Shown one piece after another: positions 15,698-24,812 of a DNA stretch of 64,000 nucleotides; position 1 is the stretch's first letter; the number at the start of each line of letters is the position of its first letter. The stretch comes from an uncultured Acetobacterium sp. (GTDB lineage: Bacteria; Bacillota; Clostridia; Eubacteriales; Eubacteriaceae): NCBI RefSeq assembly GCF_963664135.1, contig NZ_OY760905.1, forward strand, positions 2,506,736 through 2,570,735. The letters run 5' to 3'. The translations under genes and the position numbers were made by a program. Under the pieces are notes generated by a model, which had not been told where the DNA came from, made no database searches, and saw nothing but the letters and a program-made list of their open reading frames with translations.

Positions 15698-18634
15698 ATG
15701 AAAAAAACCTGGACACTCCGAAGGCAGTTAAATATTCTTCTGGCATTGATCGTGATCTTTCAAAGCGTTGCGTTGGTATCTGCCTTGTTGGTATCACAGG
15801 TTTTTTTCATGTTGGATGCTGAAGCCGTTCGATTGCTCAATAATACCACCGAAACCCGAATGGAGACCTTCAATTCAGCGGTCGGTCTGATGATTGGGAA
15901 TATGGCCGATGAAACCCAACAATTGAATTCGGAACTGATTTCATTGGCCAGACAAAAAGACGTATCACCAGAAAGCTTGTATCTTGACAATGGGACCTAC
16001 AATGAAACGGCCCTGTTGGCCAGCGACTCACTGGTATCAATTTTAAAGCAGAACCGGGTAACGGGAGCTTTTTTTATTTTAAACGGCTCCAACGCCAACA
16101 AAGACGATCAGGCTGCCCATTCGGCAATTTATATCCGAAATGCGACGCCTGAAGACGGTGAGACATCCAATTTTTTGCTTGAAATTGGGCCGATGGCGGT
16201 ATCGAAGCAATACACCATGGCAACCAGTATCCGTTGGAATCTGGATATGCGTGCAGATCAGGAAGCTGGCAGTTTTGATTTTTATGAAAAGCCAATCTGG
16301 GCCAGCACCCAGTTTAAAAATTCAGAAATGGAGCGTTACGGCTATTGGTCCACCCCCCAGGATATACTAAAAGATAACCAGCAGGTGGTCTGTTACACCA
16401 TGCCAATTTTGGATGAAAACGGCAATGGATACGGTGTCATGGGCATCGAAATTGACATGCCTTATTTTTCCCAGTCTTATCTGCCCGATTCTGATCTGAT
16501 TTATCAAAATAGTTTTTATGTAATCGCCGGAATGGAAAATGATGCTCTGGATCTGAATTGGTTTATTCCCAGCGGCGTGCTGGCAAAAACCTATTTAAAA
16601 AGTGATGAAGAACTGCGCTTGAAGCCTCTGGAAGATGATGGAATTTATGAGACAAAATTGGATGAATTAGGATCAATGATCTGCTCGGTTCGGGAATTGA
16701 AGGTGTACAGCGGAAATTCGCCTTTTGTCGATCAGAATTGGACATTGGCCTGCTTTGTGCCCAGTGACGTTTTAAGAGAAAATTCGCTTTCAGTCCAGCA
16801 AAAACTGGTTTACAGTATTGTGTTAACCACTTTATTGGCTTTTTCAGCGGTCTTTGTGCTGGTATATTTTTTTACACGCAAAATTTCTGGGGTGGCAAAG
16901 TATGTTCGGAATCTTTCGCCTTATGACGAAATTCACTTCAAACCAACGGGGATGCTCGAGATTGATGATCTGACCTCGGCGGTTCAGCTGTTAAGCCAGA
17001 GTTTGGTGAATGTCTCAAAAACGACATCAAAAATATTGGAACTGAGTTTATTGCCGATTGGCGGTTATGAAGTACTTGATAGCAGTAAACATGTAATTCT
17101 GACCGATTTTCTCTATTGGCTGCTTCATCTTGATCCGGGAAGTCTGATTACAAAAGAGGTCTGGCAAACTTACTATGAGAAGTTGACCAATTATCCAATG
17201 AAAGATTACGAAAATATTTACGCTTATTATGATCAATACACAGAAAAGCAGCTATGGTTGCGGATTCTCGAAGCAAAATCACCGACTGGTATAGTGGGGG
17301 TCATTTTAGATGTGACCGACGATATGGCTGAAAAGCAGCGTTTGACCAACGAACTGGATTATGATGCATTGACCGGATTATTGAGTAATACTGCCCTGAA
17401 GCGAGAGGTAACCCGAAAAATAAAAGAGGCGCCAGATAAAATCGGAGCCATGATTTTTATTGATCTGGATAATCTAAAATACATCAACGACAATTTTGGT
17501 CACGATGTGGGGGATCGGCTTATTATTCGCGCGAGTGAGATTTTTCGTTATTTTGAGCAGTATCAGGGTCTGGTGTCGCGAATATCGGGGGATGAGTTCG
17601 CTATTTATCTGCATAATTACGATCATCAGGATCCGATTCGAAAGATTGTTAAAACGTTATATGATAATGAATACTATCTGACAACGCCAGATGGTTTCCG
17701 TAACCGGATCCGTTTTTCAGCAGGTGTTGCCTGGTATTCACTGGATGCCGATAATGTAACCGATCTGCTTAAGCTGTCTGATTTTGCGATGTATGAAGCA
17801 AAGAGCAAAGAGAAAGGACGGTTGTTTGAATTCAATCGGAAATATTATGAGCAGATGTCCTATTTACTTGAAAATCGAGAAGCTATCAACCGATTACTGG
17901 ATGAACAGCTGATTCGCTTTGCCTTTCAACCGATCGTTGATCTAAAAACGGGTGAAGTGGCAGCATATGAAGCGTTGATGCGTCCGTTACTGGATAACTT
18001 CAAGAATCCAACCGAGATTCTCGCCGTTGCAGCAGCTCAGTCTAAACTGGCTCAGTTGGAACGCCTGATTATGTTACTGGCCTTCCAGACCATCAAAGAA
18101 CGTTCTGGGGAAATAGGAAGTAAAAAAATATTTATTAATAGCATTCCAAGCCAGCGTCTCAATGATGAAGACAGTCAGATGATTGAGGATAATTATAGCC
18201 ATCATTTTGATCGGGTAGTGATTGAGGTAACGGAAGAAGAAAGCAAAGACGGGAAAATTTTGGATGAGAAGGTCAAATATATCAGAAAAAACGGCATGAA
18301 AATTGCAGTGGATGATTTTGGCGTCGGTTATTCCAATGAGATACGAATTCTGTCACTTCTGCCGGATATCATTAAAATTGATTTGGAAATGATTCAGGGA
18401 ATCAATAAAAATGTGGATAAACAAAATCTGGTTGCTAATTTGGTATCATTTTGTCATCAAAAAGGGGTGAAGGTCGTAGCAGAAGGGATTGAAACGAAAG
18501 AGGATCTGTCTACCGTTATCAAATTAGAGATAGACTATGCACAGGGATTCTATCTGGGATATCCAAGTTTTGAATTGGCAGAAAGCAGTAATACCGTTAA
18601 AGAAGAAATTGTTAAACATCGCTTAAACTCATAA
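15698..18634 (+). CDS. Membrane GGDEF-EAL cyclic-di-GMP protein
   Basis: This 978-residue protein has a transmembrane helix near residues 13-38, an extracellular sensor region to about 365, and a second helix at 370-393. A linker or PAS-like segment, a GGDEF domain at about 545-715 and an EAL domain at about 725-970 follow. The GGDEF site reads SGDEF near residue 630, still compatible with cyclase activity or GTP binding. The EAL site AYEALMR (about 757) and VDDFGVGYS (about 870) are intact, so phosphodiesterase activity is likely. It is co-oriented with the lipoprotein gene 30 bases upstream. The pair probably couples an external ligand to c-di-GMP turnover. Confidence 0.9.
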   Translation: MKKTWTLRRQLNILLALIVIFQSVALVSALLVSQVFFMLDAEAVRLLNNTTETRMETFNSAVGLMIGNMADETQQLNSELISLARQKDVSPESLYLDNGTYNETALLASDSLVSILKQNRVTGAFFILNGSNANKDDQAAHSAIYIRNATPEDGETSNFLLEIGPMAVSKQYTMATSIRWNLDMRADQEAGSFDFYEKPIWASTQFKNSEMERYGYWSTPQDILKDNQQVVCYTMPILDENGNGYGVMGIEIDMPYFSQSYLPDSDLIYQNSFYVIAGMENDALDLNWFIPSGVLAKTYLKSDEELRLKPLEDDGIYETKLDELGSMICSVRELKVYSGNSPFVDQNWTLACFVPSDVLRENSLSVQQKLVYSIVLTTLLAFSAVFVLVYFFTRKISGVAKYVRNLSPYDEIHFKPTGMLEIDDLTSAVQLLSQSLVNVSKTTSKILELSLLPIGGYEVLDSSKHVILTDFLYWLLHLDPGSLITKEVWQTYYEKLTNYPMKDYENIYAYYDQYTEKQLWLRILEAKSPTGIVGVILDVTDDMAEKQRLTNELDYDALTGLLSNTALKREVTRKIKEAPDKIGAMIFIDLDNLKYINDNFGHDVGDRLIIRASEIFRYFEQYQGLVSRISGDEFAIYLHNYDHQDPIRKIVKTLYDNEYYLTTPDGFRNRIRFSAGVAWYSLDADNVTDLLKLSDFAMYEAKSKEKGRLFEFNRKYYEQMSYLLENREAINRLLDEQLIRFAFQPIVDLKTGEVAAYEALMRPLLDNFKNPTEILAVAAAQSKLAQLERLIMLLAFQTIKERSGEIGSKKIFINSIPSQRLNDEDSQMIEDNYSHHFDRVVIEVTEEESKDGKILDEKVKYIRKNGMKIAVDDFGVGYSNEIRILSLLPDIIKIDLEMIQGINKNVDKQNLVANLVSFCHQKGVKVVAEGIETKEDLSTVIKLEIDYAQGFYLGYPSFELAESSNTVKEEIVKHRLNS

Positions 18635-18725
18635 AATAATGATTCCCTTGAAGACGATTAAAAGAGAAAGACGTTAAATGTAATTGTATAACAAGAGGCT
18701 GAATATTCTTTTTCAAGGATCGATT

Positions 18726-18755
18726 TTGATAAGAAAATGCTGAGCGAGGTATAAT
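18726..18755 (+). promoter_or_regulatory. Promoter before the zinc-ribbon gene
   Basis: TTGATA at 18726-18731 and TATAAT at 18750-18755 are separated by 18 bases. The pair lies 57 bases before the ATG of the small zinc-ribbon gene and downstream of the GGDEF-EAL stop, and so probably gives that gene its own transcript. Confidence 0.55.
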
Positions 18756-18812
18756 AGGAAAATGATGCTTTCATTGTGAAATGATGAGTTTAAAGATACT
18801 GGAGGAAAGAAA

Positions 18813-19052
18813 ATGATTACTTGTCCCAGATGCGGAAAATCCAATCCTGATGGAACTGAATTTTGTCTTTATTGTGGGAATGATTTGAAGAAAAAAGCGG
18901 ATTTGGCGACAGACCGCAAAAATGATCTGAACGCAGCGTCAAAAAGTTCTCGAACACCAGAAACGAAAGGCAATCGATTTATTGCCATTAGAAACAAGTT
19001 ATCGAGTAAACTTTGGAATAGTAAAGATCTTCCCAAAAAGGATAATAAGTAA
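18813..19052 (+). CDS. Small zinc-ribbon protein
   Basis: This 79-residue protein starts with a classic zinc ribbon, CPRCGKSNPDGTEFCLYCG, with paired C-x2-C motifs at residues 4-7 and 18-21. A lysine-rich, low-complexity tail of about 55 residues follows. There is no transmembrane segment, unlike many zinc-ribbon membrane proteins, and no catalytic motif. GGAGG lies eight bases before the ATG. The role is unknown; such short ribbons often act as nucleic-acid or protein adaptors. It is monocistronic, with its own promoter and a strong terminator. Confidence 0.8.
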   Translation: MITCPRCGKSNPDGTEFCLYCGNDLKKKADLATDRKNDLNAASKSSRTPETKGNRFIAIRNKLSSKLWNSKDLPKKDNK

Positions 19053-19081
19053 ATAAAATGTCAATCAACTACCCAAAGGTT

Positions 19082-19127
19082 AGCTTAATCGGTCAAGCTT
19101 AACAAGCTTGACCGATTAAGCTTGTTT
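19082..19127 (+). terminator. Strong hairpin terminator
   Basis: The 19-base arms at 19082-19100 and 19104-19122 are perfect reverse complements around a three-base loop. They are followed by TTGTTTT. The stem contains the word AAGCTT at both ends of each arm. It ends the zinc-ribbon transcript and could also block leftward transcription because A-rich bases precede it. Confidence 0.85.
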
Positions 19128-19312
19128 TATGCCAGTGCATGTCTGTTAATAAAAGAGCAAAATGATGAATAATAAATTACACGTGATTATATATAAAAAT
19201 TTGTTTTGAAATTTTACATAAATATCCAAAGTTTAGTCTTTCATGATTGGAAATGAAGTGATATAATAAATCGCAAAAAAGAATCAATACAAATAAGAAA
19301 GGACGCAAAATT

Positions 19313-19738
19313 ATGCTCTGGAAAGATAAATATGAATTGGGGGATACTTTAATTGACACGCAACACAAGGAACTGTTTCAGCGTGTGGAAACATTTATGG
19401 GAACACTCCGCTCTGCTGACTCATGGGAAGATAAAGTTCAACGTGTTAATGAAACCCTTGAATTTATGAAAGTCTATGTGGTTGAACACTTTCGAGATGA
19501 GGAAGTCTATCAAAAAAGTATCGATTATCCCGGCTATGAGGCCCATAAACAAATACATCTTGATATGGTGAATTACGTTTTACAAGTGTCTGATGAATAC
19601 GAGCGCAGCGGTTTTGACGAGAAAATGATGCAACAATTTGGCGGAAAGCTTCTTGCCTGGCTAATTAACCATGTTGCCTCAGAAGATCAGCGGATCGCTG
19701 ATTTTGCAATCGAAAGAAAGGAGCAAGCCAATGACTGA
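19313..19738 (+). CDS. Bacteriohemerythrin
   Basis: This 141-residue four-helix protein has the hemerythrin di-iron ligand pattern: DTQHKELF (His, with Glu), EHFRDEEVYQ, HKQIHLDM and HVASEDQ. It should bind O2 reversibly through two iron atoms in the cytoplasm. In anaerobes such proteins serve in oxygen sensing or scavenging. GAAAGGA lies upstream of the ATG and TATAAT lies at 19262-19267. The stop overlaps the start of the cheX-like gene by eight bases, so the two are translated together. Confidence 0.93.
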   Translation: MLWKDKYELGDTLIDTQHKELFQRVETFMGTLRSADSWEDKVQRVNETLEFMKVYVVEHFRDEEVYQKSIDYPGYEAHKQIHLDMVNYVLQVSDEYERSGFDEKMMQQFGGKLLAWLINHVASEDQRIADFAIERKEQAND

Positions 19739-20189
19739 TAACCATCTCTATAGCCCCTTTGTAACGGCGACCCGTAACGTGTTTCAACTGATGCTGGACC
19801 TTTCGGATGTTTCAGATCGATCAGTAGAAAATTTTGTGTGCGATAATGAACTAAACATTTCAATCGGTGTCATTGGTGATCTTACTGGAGAAGTGATCTA
19901 CCGATTTCCAGATACGACATCTCTTAACATGGTGAAGATTATGAGTAACATGGAAATGGATGTCGTGGATGACTTCGTAACCTCAGCTATTTCAGAAATT
20001 GCAAATATTATCAGCGGCAACGCGCTTACGATATTATCCGAAGGTGATTTGACTTGTGATATACTACCTCCAGCCCTGGTCGTTCATGATGATAGCAAAG
20101 AATATGCGATGCGCACGAACTGTTGTATTTCGACATCAGAAGGTGATGTTTGCCTGGAAATCTGCTTGAATCCCACCATATCATTATGA
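19731..20189 (+). CDS. cheX: CheX-like chemotaxis phosphatase
   Basis: This 152-residue protein matches CheX/CheC-type phosphatases: YSPFVTATRNVFQLMLDL at the N-terminus, IGVIGDLTGEVIYRF, then the catalytic helix EIANIISGNAL with the E-x2-N motif needed for CheY-P hydrolysis. The reading frame is open further upstream, but AAGGAG eight bases before the ATG at 19731 and family length select this start. It overlaps the hemerythrin gene by eight bases. The pairing suggests that oxygen status feeds into CheY dephosphorylation. Confidence 0.87.
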   Translation: MTDNHLYSPFVTATRNVFQLMLDLSDVSDRSVENFVCDNELNISIGVIGDLTGEVIYRFPDTTSLNMVKIMSNMEMDVVDDFVTSAISEIANIISGNALTILSEGDLTCDILPPALVVHDDSKEYAMRTNCCISTSEGDVCLEICLNPTISL

Positions 20190-20302
20190 TGCAAAGTTTC
20201 GAATTTGACATTGATCAGATGAAGGAGTATATTTAACTCATGTTTTTCAGGCGGCTATTAATGCAAGTCTTCATTTCAAAGGCCTGAAAATTGAGGAGTT
20301 TA

Positions 20303-21979
20303 ATGGAAATATTATTTTTGGTAATGATTGGCATCACGGCAATGATTGTCTTTAGTCTTGTCTCCCGTAGAAGAGCCAGCGTTATCTTTCGCCAACGCTT
20401 AATTAATGAGTTTGGAACAGCACCAACCAGTTTTAATCCCGATATTTGGGGCAGTGTTTCTGATTATTGGGATCGAAAACTCAAATACGAAAAGATAGAT
20501 GTCACCATCGATGATTTGACCTGGAGCGATTTGGATATGGACGAGGTCTTTAAACGTCTGGACACCTGTTTAACTTCGGTTGGTGATGAGTTCTTGTACG
20601 CAACCCTTCATGAACCAAGGTGGAAAGATGAACTGCTTAAAGAACGCGAGCAATGGATTGCTTTCTTCTCGGAGAATCCCAAAGAACGTCTGGAAATCCA
20701 AATGATCCTGTCAAAATTGGGTAAGTCAAGTTACAATGATGTTTCAGCCCTTATTTTCGAAAGTGAGCTAAAGGCTCTTAAAAATCCCGGAATCTATACA
20801 ATCCTGGCCATTATTCCTTTTCTTAGCATGGGGATCTGTCTGTTTAATCTGTCAATCGGTCTGATAAGCGTGGTCTTGTCAATTATTGTCAATGGCGTTG
20901 TCTATTATTATTTTAAAAAGGAAATCGCCAAGAACTTACTGACGATTCATTATTTATCGGCGATTCTGCGATGTTGCAACAGACTTTTGGGATATCAAAA
21001 GACAGACGGTCTAAGTGATTTAATTGCGAAAATTCAACAAGATAATATCCCTTTTAAAGCCCTTGCCGGTAAACTTTCAGGCGTCATGATGGGCGGCACC
21101 TCGGATATTGATATCCTTCTGGATTATCTAAAAATCATCACGCTCTACGACTTTAGAACCTATAACAAAGCCATTGCGCTGGTTTCAAAAAATAAAGAGG
21201 CCTTTCATCGCATTTATCAGAATATTGGGGAACTGGACCTTTCAATCACGTTGGCGTCATTTAGAAAAAGTCTGCCATGGACCGTTAACCCAGCTTTTAC
21301 CGAAGAATTTACAGTGGTTGCCACTGAATTATATCATCCCTTATTGCACGCACCCATCGCAAATGATATAAAACTGGGGCAAAATAGCCTGATTACCGGG
21401 TCTAACGCGTCTGGGAAATCGACGTTTGTAAAAGCCTTGGCAATTAACAGTATTTTTGCTCAGACTATTTATACCTGCACCGCCAGTAGTTTTTCGCTGG
21501 CCCACTGTTTACCAGTTACCTCAATGGCAGTGAAGGATGATATTTTAGCGGGGGACAGTTATTTTATGGCTGAAATTAAATCGCTGAAACGAACCCTGGA
21601 TAAGGTGAATCGCTATCCCTGTCTCTGCTTTATTGATGAAATTTTAAAAGGAACCAATACCATCGAGCGAATCGCCGCTTCAGCAGCAATTCTTGACTAT
21701 TTAGATCAGCAGAATTGCCTTTGTTTGATTGCCACTCATGGCATTGAACTCACCAATATTTTGGCAAACACTTATGATAATTATCACTTTCAGGAGACGA
21801 TTACGGATGAAACCATTTGGTTTGATTATAAATTACATATCGGGCCAGCCCGAACTAAAAATGCCATTGCGCTGTTAAACTATTTAGAATTTGACCAAGA
21901 GATCGTTGAGAATGCCAATGCTCTGGTCGATAGTTTTGCAGCGACCGAAAAATGGCCAATACTTTCCTCGATATTCTAA
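20303..21979 (+). CDS. MutS-family ATPase with membrane segments
   Basis: This 558-residue protein has the MutS ATPase at its C-terminus: Walker A GSNASGKST near residue 371, Walker B CLCFIDEILKGTN near residue 445, and a following ATHG loop. Two regions are hydrophobic: one near the N-terminus (about 5-20) and a pair near 165-210, so it is probably membrane-anchored. True MutS domains I and II are absent. This fits the MutS-related group of Firmicutes and Bacteroidetes with unknown role, not canonical mismatch repair. A TTG at 20291 is in frame, but GAGGAG directly before the ATG at 20303 favours 20303. Confidence 0.85.
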   Translation: MEILFLVMIGITAMIVFSLVSRRRASVIFRQRLINEFGTAPTSFNPDIWGSVSDYWDRKLKYEKIDVTIDDLTWSDLDMDEVFKRLDTCLTSVGDEFLYATLHEPRWKDELLKEREQWIAFFSENPKERLEIQMILSKLGKSSYNDVSALIFESELKALKNPGIYTILAIIPFLSMGICLFNLSIGLISVVLSIIVNGVVYYYFKKEIAKNLLTIHYLSAILRCCNRLLGYQKTDGLSDLIAKIQQDNIPFKALAGKLSGVMMGGTSDIDILLDYLKIITLYDFRTYNKAIALVSKNKEAFHRIYQNIGELDLSITLASFRKSLPWTVNPAFTEEFTVVATELYHPLLHAPIANDIKLGQNSLITGSNASGKSTFVKALAINSIFAQTIYTCTASSFSLAHCLPVTSMAVKDDILAGDSYFMAEIKSLKRTLDKVNRYPCLCFIDEILKGTNTIERIAASAAILDYLDQQNCLCLIATHGIELTNILANTYDNYHFQETITDETIWFDYKLHIGPARTKNAIALLNYLEFDQEIVENANALVDSFAATEKWPILSSIF

Positions 21980-22049
21980 TTAAAATTTCGAATCAGGGAA
22001 ATCCAATCATTTAAACTAACAAAGAAAACGTCGAAATTGGAGGACTGAG

Positions 22050-22409
22050 ATGCATGATCTATTGCTGATAAGCGGAGCTGTGATGATTATCTGTTACTTG
22101 ATTATTTTATCAAGAACGACAAAAAATATTGAACGATCAGTTAGGTTATCAAATGCTTTCGTGGCCTTGGCCTGCTTTTTAATTTGCTTTTCATACTCAA
22201 ACTATGCAAATTCCATTGAGCTGCCTTGGCCGCAAATTAATTTAAGTGCTTTATTTTTTGATTTTGGTTTAGTTGCCTTCTTAGTTGGTCTTTATATTAT
22301 GTTTATCCAGCTGCTTAAAGATCCGATGTTTAAGTATTCGCCATATGTTGTGATAATCGGATTGAGTTTACTGACAATGTACGCAAACTTGGCGCTGCCA
22401 ATCGGCTGA
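22050..22409 (+). CDS. Small integral membrane protein
   Basis: I do not recognise this 119-residue protein. It has four hydrophobic helices at about residues 3-22, 35-52, 62-86 and 94-115 with short charged loops, consistent with an integral membrane protein. GGAGG lies seven bases before the ATG. It is followed 113 bases later by a LuxR-type gene whose N-terminal half is also a multi-helix membrane domain of similar composition. The two may be related sensor parts or products of a duplication. Confidence 0.65.
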   Translation: MHDLLLISGAVMIICYLIILSRTTKNIERSVRLSNAFVALACFLICFSYSNYANSIELPWPQINLSALFFDFGLVAFLVGLYIMFIQLLKDPMFKYSPYVVIIGLSLLTMYANLALPIG

Positions 22410-22522
22410 CGGGGGATGTTTTCCCGAAAGACTGACAACCGCAAACAGCCGATAATACAACCATTGGAAATACAAGTAGAAGATCGGTAGCAGATTGGTC
22501 GATTAAGGAGACATGCAATGTT

Positions 22523-23488
22523 ATGATGAAGCATTTTTTAATACTATTTTATTTTATCATTTTCACCATCGGGTTTTCACTCATGATCCTGGGGCTATTC
22601 ATATGGCTGAAAAATAAGCAGGAAACACTCAAATATTTTATAATATCGGCATTTGCGCTGACCTTAATACTTTTTGAGCAAATGGTAACGGCCTATAATA
22701 TTGCAAATATGATTGAGAGCAACCCCCTTGATATTGTTATCAGATACATATCGACTCTCGGCTGTGGGCTGATGATCTATGCGTTAACCAGGCTGATCTG
22801 GATCGTAAGAGGCGCAATCAATACTAAGAAAAAAGAGTGGGGTTTAATCCTGTTTTCAGTGTTACCCCTCATCATGATGACCCTTTACTATATAACTGAC
22901 AATCTAGTGATGGTCAGAGTGGCTGGCTTTCTATTTTTTGGAACCATGCTCTACAATACAATCGTTTTAATTGGGAATATAGAAAAAATTGAAGATCCTA
23001 TCTTAAAGTCAGCCATCAAGAAATTTTTAGTTGTATCGCTACTGATGTTTCCAATCTTGTTTTTCGATACGTTTGTAGAAAAACTGCCAAAGATCGGGGA
23101 AGATTTTCCGTTTGGACTTCTTTCAGTGTTTGTATTTTATTTGATTTTTTGTGGTATCAGTATCTATTATCTGATCAAGAATTATCATGTTTTGCTCAAT
23201 CAACCGACCGGACCGATAAATACCGGGGATGAAAATCCGGAAGTGGACCCGAATAAAAGAATCGATTTAAATAACAACAATGAAAAACTGTTTGAAAGCT
23301 ATAAAATTACGCCACGGGAAAAGGAAATAATTGACCTATTGATAAATGGATACAGCTACAATCGAATTTGCGATGAGCTTGTGATCGCGCTTCCAACCGT
23401 TAAAACTCATGCCCATAATATTTATAAAAAACTGGGAATCCGAAATAAAATCGAATTAATTAATCTAGTCAGAGAGAAAAACAAGTAA
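22523..23488 (+). CDS. Membrane-bound LuxR-type transcription regulator
   Basis: This 321-residue protein joins a membrane sensor to a LuxR-family DNA-binding domain. About seven hydrophobic helices lie in residues 4-225. The cytoplasmic end at about 255-320 has a LuxR helix-turn-helix (ITPREKEIIDLLINGYSYN and TVKTHAHNIYKKLGIRNKIEL). Regulators anchored this way are known in Firmicutes and Actinobacteria and usually sense the membrane or envelope. ATG at 22523 and 22526 are both possible. A terminator follows directly after the stop. The FMN-binding gene downstream is a plausible target. Confidence 0.85.
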   Translation: MMKHFLILFYFIIFTIGFSLMILGLFIWLKNKQETLKYFIISAFALTLILFEQMVTAYNIANMIESNPLDIVIRYISTLGCGLMIYALTRLIWIVRGAINTKKKEWGLILFSVLPLIMMTLYYITDNLVMVRVAGFLFFGTMLYNTIVLIGNIEKIEDPILKSAIKKFLVVSLLMFPILFFDTFVEKLPKIGEDFPFGLLSVFVFYLIFCGISIYYLIKNYHVLLNQPTGPINTGDENPEVDPNKRIDLNNNNEKLFESYKITPREKEIIDLLINGYSYNRICDELVIALPTVKTHAHNIYKKLGIRNKIELINLVREKNK

Positions 23489-23493
23489 TCCAA

Positions 23494-23525
23494 AGCAGCG
23501 TGAAAACCCATGCTGTTTTTTTGTT
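23494..23525 (+). terminator. Intrinsic terminator
   Basis: AGCAGCGTG and the complementary CATGCTGTT (one mismatch) flank a short A-rich loop and are followed by a run of seven T residues. The element begins five bases after the stop codon of the LuxR-type gene. Confidence 0.8.
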
Positions 23526-23645
23526 TTTTGAATAAATCATACAAAAGTATGAGACTTTTTCGGTTAAATCAACCGATTTCCCGATCGTTTATGGCTGCAA
23601 GTAACGATAAAATGGGCAGGAAATAAAAAAACAGGAGGATTAAAA

Positions 23646-24044
23646 ATGAAGAAAAAAAGAATGATGGTGATTGTGGCTATTTCAGTGATTTTGGCAGCAG
23701 TATTAACAACATTCCTATTTGTTGTGGTTATCCCGGAAAAGAATAATGAAGCGATCCGGCAAATGGAAATCCACAATGTCGATTTCAGTAAGCTGGAAGA
23801 TGGAATCTATCCAGGGGAATATGCATACGGGCATTACACCTATCATATAGAAGTAACGATTAAAGATCAAAGAATCGCAACGATTGCTGTTTATCATGGC
23901 CGGGACAGTAAACAGGCAAAAGCAGCAGAAGGGGTAATTGATGAAATTATTGCAGAACAAAAAATTAATGTCGATGCAATATCAGGCGCAACCACGACAA
24001 GTAAAGCGATTCTGAAAGCGGTAGAGCTTGCCCTCAGTAAATAG
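23646..24044 (+). CDS. Membrane-anchored FMN-binding domain protein
   Basis: This 132-residue protein has an N-terminal membrane anchor (residues 6-28) and an extracytoplasmic FMN-binding domain at about 50-130. The SGATTTSKAIL motif near residue 118 is the flavinylation sequon, in which a Thr receives FMN from ApbE. The GEYAYGHYTYHIEVTIKDQRI strand pair is typical. It resembles RnfG and NqrC domains reduced to a single module. It could carry electrons at the outer face of the membrane. No ApbE gene is nearby. AGGAGG precedes the ATG. Confidence 0.88.
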   Translation: MKKKRMMVIVAISVILAAVLTTFLFVVVIPEKNNEAIRQMEIHNVDFSKLEDGIYPGEYAYGHYTYHIEVTIKDQRIATIAVYHGRDSKQAKAAEGVIDEIIAEQKINVDAISGATTTSKAILKAVELALSK

Positions 24045-24227
24045 AGAAGCGATCTAAAAACTGCGGATAAGATAGTCCTTGACATGAAAACTTTATTCAA
24101 TTAGGCTATATTATATAAGATGGCACCATTTTTTATGTGTATATGATTATGGAAAAATGCAGCATGGAAGTTTTGTCGATAATAGAATGAAGAAGTAAGA
24201 AAAAAATTGATGAAAAGGAACTAAAAG

Positions 24228-24812
24228 ATGAATCCGTATTTAATAAAATTTATGGAGAAATATACTGATTTTAGTAAAGAGGAATTACCGGAAATTATGG
24301 GAGCCATGGTGGTTGAAACCTATGCAAAAGGAATAATCTTGCTTAGACAAGGGGACATATCCAGTAAGTGCTATCTGGTATTGAATGGGTGTGTCAGACA
24401 ATACCGCTATGAGGCGGAAGGCAAAGAAATTACCAATAATTTTTTTACCGAAGAACAATCCGTTGCCATGTTCAAAAGTTATAAGTTAAGACTGCCATCA
24501 GATTATTCGCTGTCCTGTGTCGAAAAAACCACCTTGCTGATTGGCGATATCGATACGGAAGAAAGGATGTATGAAAAACATCCAGAACTCCAAAATATAA
24601 CAAGATCCATGTTAGAATTGAATTTCGGAGAAACTCAGGATGCCAGTGCCAGGTTTATGTCGGAAACCCCGGAAGAACGATATCTCAGCTTGGCAGCACA
24701 AAGACCGGGATTGATCAATCGGGTGCCACAACATCAATTAGCAAGCTATCTTGGAATAACGCCAGAATCCTTGAGTAGAATTAAGAAGCGGTTATCCCAA
24801 GACCGCAGTTAG
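24228..24812 (+). CDS. Crp/Fnr-family regulator
   Basis: This 194-residue protein has a cyclic-nucleotide-binding-like beta-roll (AKGIILLRQGDISSKCYLVLNGCVRQYRYEA at about 35-65 in order) and a C-terminal helix-turn-helix (RVPQHQLASYLGITPESLSRIKKRL). No Fe-S cysteine set of FNR is present. AAAGGAA lies before the ATG. The gene converges on the DUF4386 gene, whose stop codon abuts its own stop. Crp-type regulators next to DUF4386 genes recur in many genomes, suggesting a functional pair. Confidence 0.87.
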   Translation: MNPYLIKFMEKYTDFSKEELPEIMGAMVVETYAKGIILLRQGDISSKCYLVLNGCVRQYRYEAEGKEITNNFFTEEQSVAMFKSYKLRLPSDYSLSCVEKTTLLIGDIDTEERMYEKHPELQNITRSMLELNFGETQDASARFMSETPEERYLSLAAQRPGLINRVPQHQLASYLGITPESLSRIKKRLSQDRS

